Part shown: one piece after another, positions 43,072 to 53,967 of the stretch
Position numbering within the stretch: the first letter of the stretch is position 1
How the letters are laid out: each line of letters begins with the position of its first letter
Assembly (NCBI GenBank): GCA_029245345.1
Contig: JAQWPM010000024.1
Coordinates: 1 to 64,000, forward strand
Length of the DNA stretch: 64,000 nt
Direction of reading: 5' to 3'
DNA from: Longimicrobiales bacterium
GTDB lineage: Bacteria; Gemmatimonadota; Gemmatimonadetes; Longimicrobiales; Gaopeijiaceae
The notes under the pieces: generated by a model
Told to the model about the DNA's origin: nothing
Database searches by the model: none
The model's input: only the letters and a program-made list of their open reading frames with translations
Translations under genes and position numbers: made by a program

Positions 43072-46056
43072 GTGATGAAGTCCTTCTTCGACTTCTCTGA
43101 GCGCTTTGGCGCTCGTACCGGCGGCTACCGCGATCTGATGAGCCGCCAGGTCCACCATGTTATGCTCGTGTCGTCACTGTACGAGTCCTTCATCCTCGCC
43201 GAAGATGGCCAGCTCCACGAGCAGGTCCTTAGGAAGTTCATAGAGGCCTCGCCCCGTGAGCCCCCCGCACTGACGCGGGTATCCTCCGGACGGGAGGCGT
43301 TGAAGATCCTCGAGTCGGGTCACCGCCGAGTCGATCTCATTGTCACGAGCCCGGACATCGGGGACATGAGCGCGACGGATCTCGCCCAGTCGGTCACAGA
43401 CGGCGGGTACGACGTCCCGCTCGCCATCCTCGCGTACGATCGCGAGGAGCTACGTGGCATCGAGGAGACCGGAGGGCACCCTAACATCTTGGGGCGCTTC
43501 TTATATCAGGGGGACGCCGGGATCCTGCTGGCGATCGTGCAGTTGGTAGAGGATCGCCTCAATGTAGAGCGCGACACGCGCATTGGGGTGCCTGTGTTCC
43601 TCGTAGTCGAGGACAATGTCCGCTTCTACTCGGCGTTCATGCCGCTGATCTATACGGAGCTGCAGAATCTCTCCGATGCGGTTCAGCTGGAAGCTGGTAA
43701 TCGTGTGCAACAGATTATGCGTGCCCGCGCTCGTCCGAAGGTGCTGCTCGCTACGACGTACGAACGTGCGTTCGATGTTTTCGATCAGTACAAGTCGTCC
43801 ATTATGGGTGTCCTCTCAGACATGCGGTTTCCAAGAAATGGCGTGACCAGCGATACGGCAGGAGAGGACCTGCTGCAGGCGATGCGGGCGCTCGATTCGG
43901 AAGTTCCGGTAGCTCTCCAGTCGTCCCATGAGGGCAACCGGGAGGTCGCTAAGGAACTCGGCGTCGGCTTCATGCTGAAGGGCTCTCCTGACTTCCTTGG
44001 ACAGGTCAGATCCTATCTGTCGTCTCATCTCTTCTTTGGCGATTTCGTCTTCCGGGACAGCTCTGGGGCCGAGATCGAACGTGCGCCCGATTTGAAGAGT
44101 CTGGTGGGACTCCTGAGCACGGTGCCCGGCGACAGCGTCGCGTTCCACGCACGACGGCACGATTTCTCTCGCTGGTTGCGCGCTCGCGGGGAGTTCGGCC
44201 TAGCGGGTAAGCTGCGTCCCAGGGCGGTCGGTGATTTCGAGTCGGTTGAAGAGCTGAGACTGAGCTTGGTCGATGACATCGATCGGTATCGTCGGGAGCG
44301 GAATAGAGGGTCCGTAGTTCCGTTCCGATCGGAGCTGTTCGATGGAGAAGAGGGGCTGGTACAAATCGGGGGTGGGTCTCTCGGGGGTAAAGGGCGTGGG
44401 TTGGCTTTCGCGAGTCGACTCATAGATGAGGTGCGGATCACGGATCGTTTCCCTGGCGTGCGGGTCACCGTGCCCGCCGCCGTCGTTCTAGGCACCGAGG
44501 TGTTCAACCGATTCCTGGACGAGAACGAGCTTCGGGCCTTCGCTCTGCAATGCGAAGACGAAGACCAGATCCGGGCCCGTTTTCTGGCGGCGGAGCTTCC
44601 TGAGGACGTGGTGGAAAAGTTGCATCGAGTGATGGAGGTGGTGCAGACCCCTATCGCGGTGCGTTCGTCGAGCCTGCTTGAGGACTCGCCCCAGCAACCG
44701 CTGGCCGGAGTCTACGGCACGTGGCTCCTACCCAACGATCACGCCGACATCGATGTCCGTCTCGAGCAGTTGCTCGATGCGGTGAAGCGCGTATATGCGA
44801 CCACGTATGCGTCGAACGCTCAGTCGTTCATCGAGGCAAGCCAGTACCGCCTCGAAGAGGAGGCGATGGCCGTAATCATTCAACGCGTGGTGGGGGAAAG
44901 ACATCAGGATCGGTTCTACCCGCATTTCGCAGGTGTCGCACGTTCCCACAACTACTACCCCACGCCTCCAGCTCGCCCAGAAGACGGGATCGCGGCCGTG
45001 GCATTGGGGCTGGGAAAGACCGTCGCTGAGGGTGAGCCGTGCCTTCGCTTTGCGCCGCCCCATCCGGGTCACATTCTCGAACACTCGTCCGTGGAGGACA
45101 TCCTCGAACACTCGCAGCGGGTCTTCTACGGCCTCCAGTTGGGGGAGCCACCCCCGGCCGGCGGCTGGGAGCGTGATGGGCCGATTATCCAGTTCCCCAT
45201 CAAGGTTGCGGTGGAAGATGGAACATTGCTCTCCATCGGGTCGACTTACTCCGCTGAGAACAATGTGGTCTACGACGGGCTGGGTCGGCCGGGGGTCCCG
45301 CTCGTGAGTTTCGCCCCGATTCTTAAACACGGGGTCTTTCCGTTGGCGGAGATCATTCGGGAGCTTCTGATCCTTGGGATGGCGGGCACACGCTCTCCGG
45401 TGGAAATCGAGTTCGCCGTGACGTTACGGACTGGTGAGGACGCGCCCTCGGAACTGGCCTTCCTGCAGTTGAGGCCGCTCGCGGTGACGCGGGAGGAGGG
45501 GGATGTCCGCCTAGGTGACATTGGAGACCGGAGTATAGTCGTGGAGAGCCCGGCGGTTCTGGGTCACGGGCGCATCGACAACCTCCGGGACATCGTGGTG
45601 GTCGACCGTAATCGATTCGACCGAAGTAGGAGTGCCGAGTGCGCCGAAGGAGTGGCTCGAATGAATGCGCGACTCAAGTCCGAGGGTCGTAACTATGCTC
45701 TGATCGGCGTGGGTAGGTGGGGTTCGACTCACCCATGGCTGGGGATTCCTGTAGGGTGGGAGGATATCTCTGGCGCGCGCGTCATCGTAGAGGCTGGCTT
45801 CCGGGATTTCCGCGTCACGCCGTCTCAAGGAACCCACTTCTATCAGAACATCACCTCCCTTGGAATCGGCTTCCTGACCGTCAACGATAGTGTCGACGAA
45901 GGTGTTGTAGAATGGGAGCGGTTAGCGGAACTTCCAGAGGTAGAAAGTGACGGAGTCGTTCGACTTCTGCGTTTTGACGAACCGATCCTGGCTGTAGTCA
46001 ACGGCCGCGAAAGAAAGGGCATTCTGGCTATTCCAAACGCGACTGCGTCGGTCTGA
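43072..46056 (+). CDS. PEP-synthase/PPDK ATP-binding domain protein with N-terminal receiver-like domains
   Basis: 994 residues; start GTG 43072 or ATG 43075. Residues about 25-160 and 170-320 resemble two response-regulator receiver folds (VDLIVTSPDIGDMSATDLA; VPVFLVVEDNVRFY; LSDMRFPRNGVTS). From about 430 the PEP/pyruvate dikinase nucleotide-binding region begins (GGGSLGGKGRGLAFAS near 428-443; PIAVRSSSLLEDS near 527; ATTYASNAQSF). The usual phosphohistidine swivel domain and PEP domain are not recognisable, so it cannot be a complete PEP synthase. A regulatory kinase or phosphotransfer role is inferred. It starts 33 bases after the D-aminoacylase-like gene, with AAGGAGG at 43049-43055 rather far upstream. 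Confidence 0.8.
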   Translation: MMKSFFDFSERFGARTGGYRDLMSRQVHHVMLVSSLYESFILAEDGQLHEQVLRKFIEASPREPPALTRVSSGREALKILESGHRRVDLIVTSPDIGDMSATDLAQSVTDGGYDVPLAILAYDREELRGIEETGGHPNILGRFLYQGDAGILLAIVQLVEDRLNVERDTRIGVPVFLVVEDNVRFYSAFMPLIYTELQNLSDAVQLEAGNRVQQIMRARARPKVLLATTYERAFDVFDQYKSSIMGVLSDMRFPRNGVTSDTAGEDLLQAMRALDSEVPVALQSSHEGNREVAKELGVGFMLKGSPDFLGQVRSYLSSHLFFGDFVFRDSSGAEIERAPDLKSLVGLLSTVPGDSVAFHARRHDFSRWLRARGEFGLAGKLRPRAVGDFESVEELRLSLVDDIDRYRRERNRGSVVPFRSELFDGEEGLVQIGGGSLGGKGRGLAFASRLIDEVRITDRFPGVRVTVPAAVVLGTEVFNRFLDENELRAFALQCEDEDQIRARFLAAELPEDVVEKLHRVMEVVQTPIAVRSSSLLEDSPQQPLAGVYGTWLLPNDHADIDVRLEQLLDAVKRVYATTYASNAQSFIEASQYRLEEEAMAVIIQRVVGERHQDRFYPHFAGVARSHNYYPTPPARPEDGIAAVALGLGKTVAEGEPCLRFAPPHPGHILEHSSVEDILEHSQRVFYGLQLGEPPPAGGWERDGPIIQFPIKVAVEDGTLLSIGSTYSAENNVVYDGLGRPGVPLVSFAPILKHGVFPLAEIIRELLILGMAGTRSPVEIEFAVTLRTGEDAPSELAFLQLRPLAVTREEGDVRLGDIGDRSIVVESPAVLGHGRIDNLRDIVVVDRNRFDRSRSAECAEGVARMNARLKSEGRNYALIGVGRWGSTHPWLGIPVGWEDISGARVIVEAGFRDFRVTPSQGTHFYQNITSLGIGFLTVNDSVDEGVVEWERLAELPEVESDGVVRLLRFDEPILAVVNGRERKGILAIPNATASV

Positions 46057-46091
46057 GCCGAACTCCGCAAAGTCCCTCCCCGACATTCTGA

Positions 46092-47486
<1,395 letters not shown>

Positions 47487-47500
47487 AGGCGGGTGCTGTT

Positions 47501-47661
47501 TGGTGCCGAAGGCGCCGGAGTACCTCTCTCTTCGCGGTCGCTGCGCCTAGCTGCCTGTTGTGCGTGGCGACCTGGGTGCCGCTTGCTTAGCGGGGTCGGG
47601 TCGGCCGAGTCCCCTACCCTGATATCGCTGCTAGAGAGGCACTCCGGCGCCGTCAGCGCCA
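47501..47661. repeat. 161-bp element with 29-bp imperfect terminal inverted repeats
   Basis: Positions 47501-47529 and 47633-47661 are inverted copies matching at 25 of 29 bases, with an uninterrupted 11-bp core (GGCGCCGGAGT / ACTCCGGCGCC). The 103-base centre is GC-rich and shows no gene. It fills most of the gap between convergent gdhA and the DUF5916 gene. It could be a MITE-like or REP-like repeat, or a long hairpin ending both transcripts. Confidence 0.6.
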
Positions 47662-47703
47662 AATAGGTGGGGCCGGCCTCGTTCTTCGGGGTGTTACCTG
47701 GAA

Positions 47704-49980
47704 CTAGAACCGATAGGTGTAGTTCAACTTGATCGACCCGCCACGCGACAGCGTGATCAGATCTGGGTTGTCCAAGATCCCCGCGCTCAGATTCTGCCAG
47801 TTGTGCGTGTACACGAGGTAGATGTCGTTCCCTGGCTTCACGATCCAACGCAGTCGCGCGAAGAGACCCAAGAGTTGACTCTGGTCGTCGTACTGGAACT
47901 GCGACGTTGCCGATACCCAAGGCGTTGGGTTCCACTGCGTTTCGAGTTCGTAGACGTTGGCGCTGAAGTCCCCCTGCGGGAGCTCGACGGCGTTGTACTG
48001 CACATTGAGTGAGGTGCTGATTCCGGGGTTTGGTCGGAGGGTCGCTCTGGCGAAAATGCTCTTCCGATCACCGTTCCAGAATCCGCTCCATCCGCCGCCA
48101 CCAAAGAGTGAGATCTTCCGTTTGGACGCAGTGCTGCCCCGGATGGAATACTCCCAGTTCGTATACTCACCCTGCGGGATCTGGATGCCGTCGCTGATCT
48201 GGAAATTGTAGTCTAGGAACTCGTAGACGCGCTTCACGTTGACATCGAAGTTGTCGCCGCTCTCGAAGTCGACGCCGAGCACGTTGAAGTCCCACTCGCG
48301 TTCCTCGAGAATGCCGGTCCCAAGCTCGGTCAGGTTTCTGAACTGAACTGAGAAATCCAGTTTCCGGATCCAGTCGATATCAGGACGCGGGGAGAACCCG
48401 ATCCGTGGTTCGATACGCCGAAAGTCGTTGCGAGCCACGAAACCGAGCGTCGGCCGGTAGTCGTCGCCGAATTCGCGGTACGAGAGGTGGCCCGTGTATC
48501 TGTCGTTCGGAAAGTTGATTCGGAATCCTCGAGCGGAGAGGTCTCCTGTCGTGAGATCCTGGGTCGGGTCCGGATTCGAGTTCCAGACGAAGAACGCCTC
48601 CATATCCGCGTTCTTGCCGGTCCCCATGAAGTCGCGGGTGTTCAGTGACATGTCCACACCGGCCGTGTGCCCGATCTCCGGAACGAAGCCCGTAGCATCC
48701 GGCGAAGCTGAACGTCGTGTATAGATGGCCCCGATTGTCGACTGCTCCCAGAATGGCTGGCGCACTCGTGCTACGGTGAACTGTTCCGACGGGAGCAAGA
48801 CGTCCATCTGGTCGTCTTCGTCGAAGAACGTTGCTTGGCCCGTCCCGACTTGGAAGAAGCCGACTTCGGTGCCGCCAACCTGGCCCGTCACGCGCGTCCC
48901 GTATTGGATCGGGACCTGCTGTCCGGACGAGATGCCGATGTTCCGTGAGAAGAATGGATCCGGTCCACTTCGCGGCGCGAACGAGAAGATCCCTGAGCCT
49001 TCCAGGAAGAAGCCGCGGCGTTCAGGAAATCGAAGCGAGAATCGCGTGAGGTTCACACGTCGGTTGTCACTTTCTACTTCTGCGAAATCGGTGTTGATGG
49101 AGAGTGAGGCCCTGAGGCTCGAGGTCACCGAGTAGTTCAAATCGAGCGACATGTCGCGAGGGTATATCGTCGGATCCGTGTTCGTCGGGATGTTCTTCCA
49201 GCCCGCGATTGCGGACGGCACGGCTTCAAGCCCGATGCCCTGAGACATGCCCTCAAGTCCGGCCAAAGTTCCAGCGAACACCGGGCGTTGCAGTCCCTCG
49301 GTACGCCGCCAGCCACGCCACATGATCTCTTCGTTGTCACGCTTGATGGTGCGCTGGAAGTTGATGCCCCACTCGTCCGACTCGGGATCGAAGTTGAGGG
49401 TTTGGAAGGGGATCTCGATCTCGAGCGACCAGCCGTCTGGGCGGATAAACGTCCGGACGTCCCAGATGCCGTCCCAGGCCCGACCACCACCACCACCGCC
49501 GAAACCGCCGCGGCCGCCGCCACCACCCGTGAGCAGAGCGTCGCTGAGTACGCCGGCAGGATTGGTTTCGAAGAAATACCCCGTCCGTCCGTCCTTGAAC
49601 GTGTCCAAGATCCACATGAAACGATCGTCTGTGCTCAAGTAGCCGTCGCGCTGTTTTTGGTGCGCGAGGATACCCTCGGGATCGTCATACATGACGGCGC
49701 CGATGTAGAGCCGGTCGGAGTCGTACGCGACCCATATCTCCGTATCACGGGAGGGCGTTCCTCCTTCAACGGGCTCTGTCTGCGTGAAGTCCCGGATCGG
49801 CACAGCCTGTGACCACACGTCTTCCGTGATGCGGCCGTCCAACTCGATCGTCTGACCGTCGGGAATTCGGTAGGCCTGAAGGGCGGGACCATCGTCTTGT
49901 GCAGCCGAGGCGATAGGTAGCATGAAGGCTGCCAGCGCAAAGAAAGACATCGGCACGGCGATGTGCGCCGGTCGACTCAT
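47704..49980 (-). CDS. DUF5916-type outer-membrane beta-barrel with CBM9-like N-terminus
   Basis: 758 residues from ATG 49980 (GGAG 9 bases upstream; ATG 49995 also possible). Signal peptide ends near SAAQ. A carbohydrate-binding-9-like sandwich (about 35-230; DGRITEDVWSQA, YDSDRLYIG, FETNPAGV, GWSLEIEIPF) contains a Gly-rich insertion. The rest alternates amphipathic strands (SRNIGISSGQQVPIQYGTRV and similar) and ends with NYTYRF, the C-terminal Phe of outer-membrane barrels. Ligand unknown; an outer-membrane uptake or surface role is inferred. Confidence 0.85.
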   Translation of the reverse strand: MSRPAHIAVPMSFFALAAFMLPIASAAQDDGPALQAYRIPDGQTIELDGRITEDVWSQAVPIRDFTQTEPVEGGTPSRDTEIWVAYDSDRLYIGAVMYDDPEGILAHQKQRDGYLSTDDRFMWILDTFKDGRTGYFFETNPAGVLSDALLTGGGGGRGGFGGGGGGRAWDGIWDVRTFIRPDGWSLEIEIPFQTLNFDPESDEWGINFQRTIKRDNEEIMWRGWRRTEGLQRPVFAGTLAGLEGMSQGIGLEAVPSAIAGWKNIPTNTDPTIYPRDMSLDLNYSVTSSLRASLSINTDFAEVESDNRRVNLTRFSLRFPERRGFFLEGSGIFSFAPRSGPDPFFSRNIGISSGQQVPIQYGTRVTGQVGGTEVGFFQVGTGQATFFDEDDQMDVLLPSEQFTVARVRQPFWEQSTIGAIYTRRSASPDATGFVPEIGHTAGVDMSLNTRDFMGTGKNADMEAFFVWNSNPDPTQDLTTGDLSARGFRINFPNDRYTGHLSYREFGDDYRPTLGFVARNDFRRIEPRIGFSPRPDIDWIRKLDFSVQFRNLTELGTGILEEREWDFNVLGVDFESGDNFDVNVKRVYEFLDYNFQISDGIQIPQGEYTNWEYSIRGSTASKRKISLFGGGGWSGFWNGDRKSIFARATLRPNPGISTSLNVQYNAVELPQGDFSANVYELETQWNPTPWVSATSQFQYDDQSQLLGLFARLRWIVKPGNDIYLVYTHNWQNLSAGILDNPDLITLSRGGSIKLNYTYRF

Positions 49981-50110
49981 ATTGTTTCGCTCCATTTACG
50001 ATTCACCCGGGGAGCCAGGCGGTACCCAGGGACATAACCGAGACACATTCCGCCTCCGGTATGTTGGTGTTCTCAACGGCGGGCTCTTCGGGAAACGGTA
50101 CATTGTACGA

Positions 50111-51217
50111 ATGATTTTAGAAGAGAGGGACCAAACTGCATTCCACTCCCTTGCGGCGCGGCTCGAGGTGCTATTTGGCCGGGCCCCGGACCAGGCGTGG
50201 ACTGACGAGGAGTTCGGGGCTTTGGCCCTCGAGGTCTTCGAAGTGCAGTTCACCTCGAATGTGGTGTACCGGGGCTTCTGCGAGGGCCGGGGGGTCACCA
50301 GTGCTTCTGTCGACGACTGGAGAGAGATTCCGGCAGTTCCGACCCGCGCTTTCAAGCATCTGGATCTCCTGTCCGCATCGCCTGCCGAGGCGACGTTCCA
50401 GACGAGCGGAACCACGTCCGACCTGGGGCTTCGCGGCCGACATCTGATTCCCAGGGTGTCACTGTATGAGGCCTCCCTACTCCCATGTTTTTCAGCGCAT
50501 CTCATGCCGGAAGGGAAGTCGCTCCGTTTTATCTCGTTGATTCCTGACCCGGAGGATGCACGGGGCTCGTCGCTATCCTACATGGTGGGCGCCGCCGCGA
50601 GGCGCTTCGCGAGCCGGACCGACTACGTCGTGGACGGGTCCGGGGTGGTCGACCATGGGGTCCTCGCGGCCGCACTCGCGGACGCGCAGGCCGCCGCGGA
50701 AGCTGTTTTGATGCTCGGGACCGCCTTCGCTTTTATGAACGTGATGGAGCATTCGGATGTCTGCCTTGGACCGCTCCCACAAGGAAGCCGCATCATGGAG
50801 ACGGGGGGCTTCAAGGGTCGCGGGCGCGCAGTTCCGCGGGACGAGCTGTACGAGGCGATGTCACGAGCGACATCGGTGCCTGTCGAGCGTATCGTCAACG
50901 AGTACGGCATGACGGAATTGTTGTCCCAGCTGTACGAGCCGGTCCTGACCGGTGAATCGCTGGGATGCGGTCACATAGCGCCGCCTTGGCTCCAAGTGCG
51001 CGCCGTCGACCCGACCACCCTCCGTGAGCTGCCGGAAGGCGAGGCTGGTCTTCTGACCTTCTTTGATCTCGCGAATGCCGGGTCCGTCGCTCACATCCTC
51101 ACGGAGGACTTCGGGGCCGTTCGGGACGGCCGTGTGTTCCTGGAGGGCCGAGCTGCTGGAGCAGAGCCTCGGGGTTGTTCCAGGGCCATGGATGAGCTGA
51201 TGGCGGTGGCGCGGTGA
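50111..51217 (+). CDS. LuxE-like acyl-protein synthetase
   Basis: 368 residues from ATG 50111. LuxE-family features include the acyl-adenylate TSGTTSD loop (near 98), RFISLIPDPED, METGGFKGRGR and the NEYGMTELLSQ segment typical of adenylating enzymes. LuxE activates fatty acids with ATP and passes the acyl group to LuxC. Here the LuxC-like gene follows with a GTGA overlap. No luciferase gene is present, so the pair probably makes an aldehyde or acyl intermediate for another pathway. Confidence 0.88.
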   Translation: MILEERDQTAFHSLAARLEVLFGRAPDQAWTDEEFGALALEVFEVQFTSNVVYRGFCEGRGVTSASVDDWREIPAVPTRAFKHLDLLSASPAEATFQTSGTTSDLGLRGRHLIPRVSLYEASLLPCFSAHLMPEGKSLRFISLIPDPEDARGSSLSYMVGAAARRFASRTDYVVDGSGVVDHGVLAAALADAQAAAEAVLMLGTAFAFMNVMEHSDVCLGPLPQGSRIMETGGFKGRGRAVPRDELYEAMSRATSVPVERIVNEYGMTELLSQLYEPVLTGESLGCGHIAPPWLQVRAVDPTTLRELPEGEAGLLTFFDLANAGSVAHILTEDFGAVRDGRVFLEGRAAGAEPRGCSRAMDELMAVAR

Positions 51218-52632
51218 GTCGGCCGTTCTCAGCTTGGGCACTGCCTTCGTCGGTCCAGGCGGCCGTGCTGTCCACCGTCTCGCTCGACGGCGGACGAGGT
51301 GCGGGAGAAGACGGAGACATCCGGGTCGAGTACCCTGCGGGAGCGCCGGACTGGATTGCGAGTGTCGTGGATGCCCTCGAAGTCTCTCGCTCGAGTTTGG
51401 TGCGGCGTTCGGCTGAAGGGATCGCGGAACTTCTTGGTGCTGTCGGATTTCGTTTTATGAGCCCCGGCGACCCCATCCGCGAGGAAGCTCTCAGGTTGTT
51501 GCCTGGTACCGCAGGTGTCTCGGCCGAGATGGCTGAGACGATTCTGGACGGCATGGCTGCCGACTGGACCCCGGCTCGTCTCGCTGCGTTGCTTGGGGAG
51601 GAGTTCGGCGCGCCCGGGATGCTGGACGAGTTCACCGAGGGCAGGGGGCAGCGGTCGATGCCGGTCGGCCCTCGCCTCACCGCCCAGTTCGTGAGTGGGA
51701 GCGTCCCAGGAGTGAGTGTGAACGCTTTAATCCGAGCGCTTCTGGTGAAGAGCCCCACGCTCGTGAAGCCTGGGCTTGGGGACGTCGTGCTCCCTGTGCT
51801 GTTCGTCCGTGCCCTGCGGGAGGCCGATGCGGCTCTCGCAGACGCGGTCGCAGTTGTGTATTGGCCGGGGGGCAGCGTTTCGAGCGAGGACATCGTGCTC
51901 GGTCGGGCTGAGATGGTCACCGCATATGGAGGAGACGACACGGTGGCAGCACTGCGTGCTCGTGTTCCGGTTTCGACCCGCTTCCGGGCGTACCATCACC
52001 GGACAAGTATTGGGGTTGTGGGCCGGGGGGCACTTGGGCCCGCTGCCGTGTCGACTACGACGGACGACCTAGCGCGTGCGGTAGCCGTCTTCGATCAGAG
52101 AGGCTGTGTTTCGCCGCAGGTCGTGTTCGTCGAAGAGGGCGGCGAGATGAGTCCGGCGGCGTTTGCCGATGCGCTTGCGGTCTCATTCGAAGCACTCGAG
52201 GACGACCTTCCCGGAGGAGCACTCGATGCCGCTGAGGCCTCAACACTGCAACAGTTGAGGGGCACAGCAGAGATGATGCGTGCGGCAGGCTCGGGGGTGG
52301 AGTGCACCCACGGAGGTACCGCTTCTTGGACCGTGATCTTCGATCCGGACGCCCAGTTGTCCTCGGCGTGCGTGGGGCGCGTCGTCCGTGTCCGCCCGAT
52401 TTTGTCGGCACAGGACCTGCCTGCCCTTCTCGAGCCCGTAGCCGCTCACCTTCAAACGGTGGGTGTCGCCGGGTTAGGCGAGAAGCTGGACGGTTTGGCA
52501 GAACGACTCGGGCGCTTGGGCGCCTCGAGGGTGGTACCCTTCGCTCAGGTGCCGTTTCCGCCTGCATGGTGGCACCACGATGGGGGCGGTCCTCTCAGGG
52601 ACCTTGTTCGCTACATCGATCTCAGTAGTTAG
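51214..52632 (+). CDS. LuxC-like acyl-CoA/acyl-protein reductase
   Basis: 472 residues starting at GTG 51214 (overlap GTGA). It resembles LuxC: GSVPGVSVNALIRALLVKSP, then the likely nucleophile Cys in FDQRGCVSPQVVF (near 295) and the aldehyde-dehydrogenase-like fold. LuxC reduces the activated acyl group to an aldehyde with NADPH. Coupling to LuxE supports a two-gene fatty-acid reductase without luciferase. The final product is unknown. Confidence 0.86.
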   Translation: MSRPFSAWALPSSVQAAVLSTVSLDGGRGAGEDGDIRVEYPAGAPDWIASVVDALEVSRSSLVRRSAEGIAELLGAVGFRFMSPGDPIREEALRLLPGTAGVSAEMAETILDGMAADWTPARLAALLGEEFGAPGMLDEFTEGRGQRSMPVGPRLTAQFVSGSVPGVSVNALIRALLVKSPTLVKPGLGDVVLPVLFVRALREADAALADAVAVVYWPGGSVSSEDIVLGRAEMVTAYGGDDTVAALRARVPVSTRFRAYHHRTSIGVVGRGALGPAAVSTTTDDLARAVAVFDQRGCVSPQVVFVEEGGEMSPAAFADALAVSFEALEDDLPGGALDAAEASTLQQLRGTAEMMRAAGSGVECTHGGTASWTVIFDPDAQLSSACVGRVVRVRPILSAQDLPALLEPVAAHLQTVGVAGLGEKLDGLAERLGRLGASRVVPFAQVPFPPAWWHHDGGGPLRDLVRYIDLSS

Positions 52633-52643
52633 AACTGCTGGAT

Positions 52644-52841
52644 CTAGTCTTGATCGTCGGGCTGTTGTTCGGCGCGCCAGATAACCATCTGACGACCACC
52701 CTTTGGATTTTCCTCGACCCGGACCGTGAGGGAATTGCCCTCGTCGATGCCGAGATCCTCCCGCATGTTCTGCGGGATCGTAACACGCCCACCGACGCCG
52801 ACTGAAACGTCTGTGTAGTAGAGTGTCCGATAGATGGCCAT
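52644..52841 (-). CDS. AbrB/SpoVT-type DNA-binding protein
   Basis: 65 residues. The swapped-hairpin AbrB fold is seen in DVSVGVGGRVTIPQNMREDLGI followed by GNSLTVRV. A strong ribosome-binding site AGGAGG lies 4 bases before the ATG. Such proteins act as small transcription factors or as antitoxins, but no toxin gene adjoins, so a regulator is more likely. It is convergent with the LuxC-like gene (11-bp gap). Confidence 0.88.
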   Translation of the reverse strand: MAIYRTLYYTDVSVGVGGRVTIPQNMREDLGIDEGNSLTVRVEENPKGGRQMVIWRAEQQPDDQD

Positions 52842-53007
52842 TCAGCCTCCTGTGTAGCGATATAGAGCCGAATAAGGTAAGCAAAGTACGCGCTCTTTTG
52901 TACGGATGTCCGGATGGTGAAGACACTTGCACCGAATTCCGTAGTGCGGGAGTACCTTATTGGAGCTGTAATGGCATGGTTTCTCCCCTTTTTACAGAGC
53001 GTACTGC

Positions 53008-53967
53008 ATGAGCGACAACGGATACGCCATTCGGCTCGAGGGCGTCACAAAACGCTTCGGGAAGCACACGGCAGTGTCTGGATTCGATTTTGAGGTGCCC
53101 CGTGGGGTCATCTGCGGCCTACTTGGGCCGAACGGATCCGGTAAGACGACCAGCATTCGCATGATCATGGGAATCCTGAACCCAGATGAGGGCTCGGTAA
53201 GCTTGTTTGGTGAAGATCCAGATAAGACTCGTCGGGAAAAGGTCGGGTACCTGCCGGAGGAGCGCGGCATCTACAAGAAGATGAGGGTCATCGAGTTGTT
53301 GACCTTCTTCGCTGAGATCCGCGGTGTGAAAAGGTCGGAGGGCCGCAAGAAGGCTGGTGTCTGGCTCGAGCGACTTGGCCTCAGCGCGTGGGGTGACAAG
53401 AGAGCCGACGATCTGTCCAAGGGTATGCAGCAGAAAGTCCAGTTCATTGGGACGGTTCTGCACGATCCGGAACTGCTGATTCTGGACGAGCCCTTCAGTG
53501 GACTCGATCCCATCAACCAAGATGTGCTCGAGGAGATCGTGCGGGACTTTCATGCGAAGGGGACCACGATCCTATTCTCCACGCACCTCATGCATCAAGC
53601 CGAACAGCTTTGCGAACGCGTCTGCCTCATCTCGAACGCTAAGAAAGTGCTCGACGCCGACCTGAAGGCTCTGAAGGCCTCAGAAAGGAAAGGCATCGTA
53701 GCCGTTGAGTTCGAGGGCCCCGACGATTGGATCAGGGGCCCTGAAGTCGATCACACGGAAGAGATCGACAACGGCTTGCACCTCATTCTCAGGGATGGGG
53801 CGGATTATCAGGCGATCCTGAAACGTGGCGTCGACTCGGAGGCTCGCATTCTTCGCTTCGATCTGGTCGAGCCAAAGCTCCACGAGATCTTTGTACGTCA
53901 CGCGGGTGCTGGCTCGGTCGGAGACGCTGGAATGCCGGCAGGTGCTCACCCGGGAGGTGTGTCATGA
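53008..53967 (+). CDS. ABC transporter ATP-binding protein (NatA-like)
   Basis: 319 residues. Walker A is GPNGSGKT (about 35-42), the ABC signature is LSKGMQQK (about 138-145), Walker B is LLILDEPFSGLDP (about 155-167) and the H-loop is in STHLMHQ. A C-terminal extension (220-319) resembles NatA-type sodium exporters. It overlaps the permease gene (ATGA), giving an ATPase-permease pair for export of sodium or another substrate. Confidence 0.92.
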   Translation: MSDNGYAIRLEGVTKRFGKHTAVSGFDFEVPRGVICGLLGPNGSGKTTSIRMIMGILNPDEGSVSLFGEDPDKTRREKVGYLPEERGIYKKMRVIELLTFFAEIRGVKRSEGRKKAGVWLERLGLSAWGDKRADDLSKGMQQKVQFIGTVLHDPELLILDEPFSGLDPINQDVLEEIVRDFHAKGTTILFSTHLMHQAEQLCERVCLISNAKKVLDADLKALKASERKGIVAVEFEGPDDWIRGPEVDHTEEIDNGLHLILRDGADYQAILKRGVDSEARILRFDLVEPKLHEIFVRHAGAGSVGDAGMPAGAHPGGVS

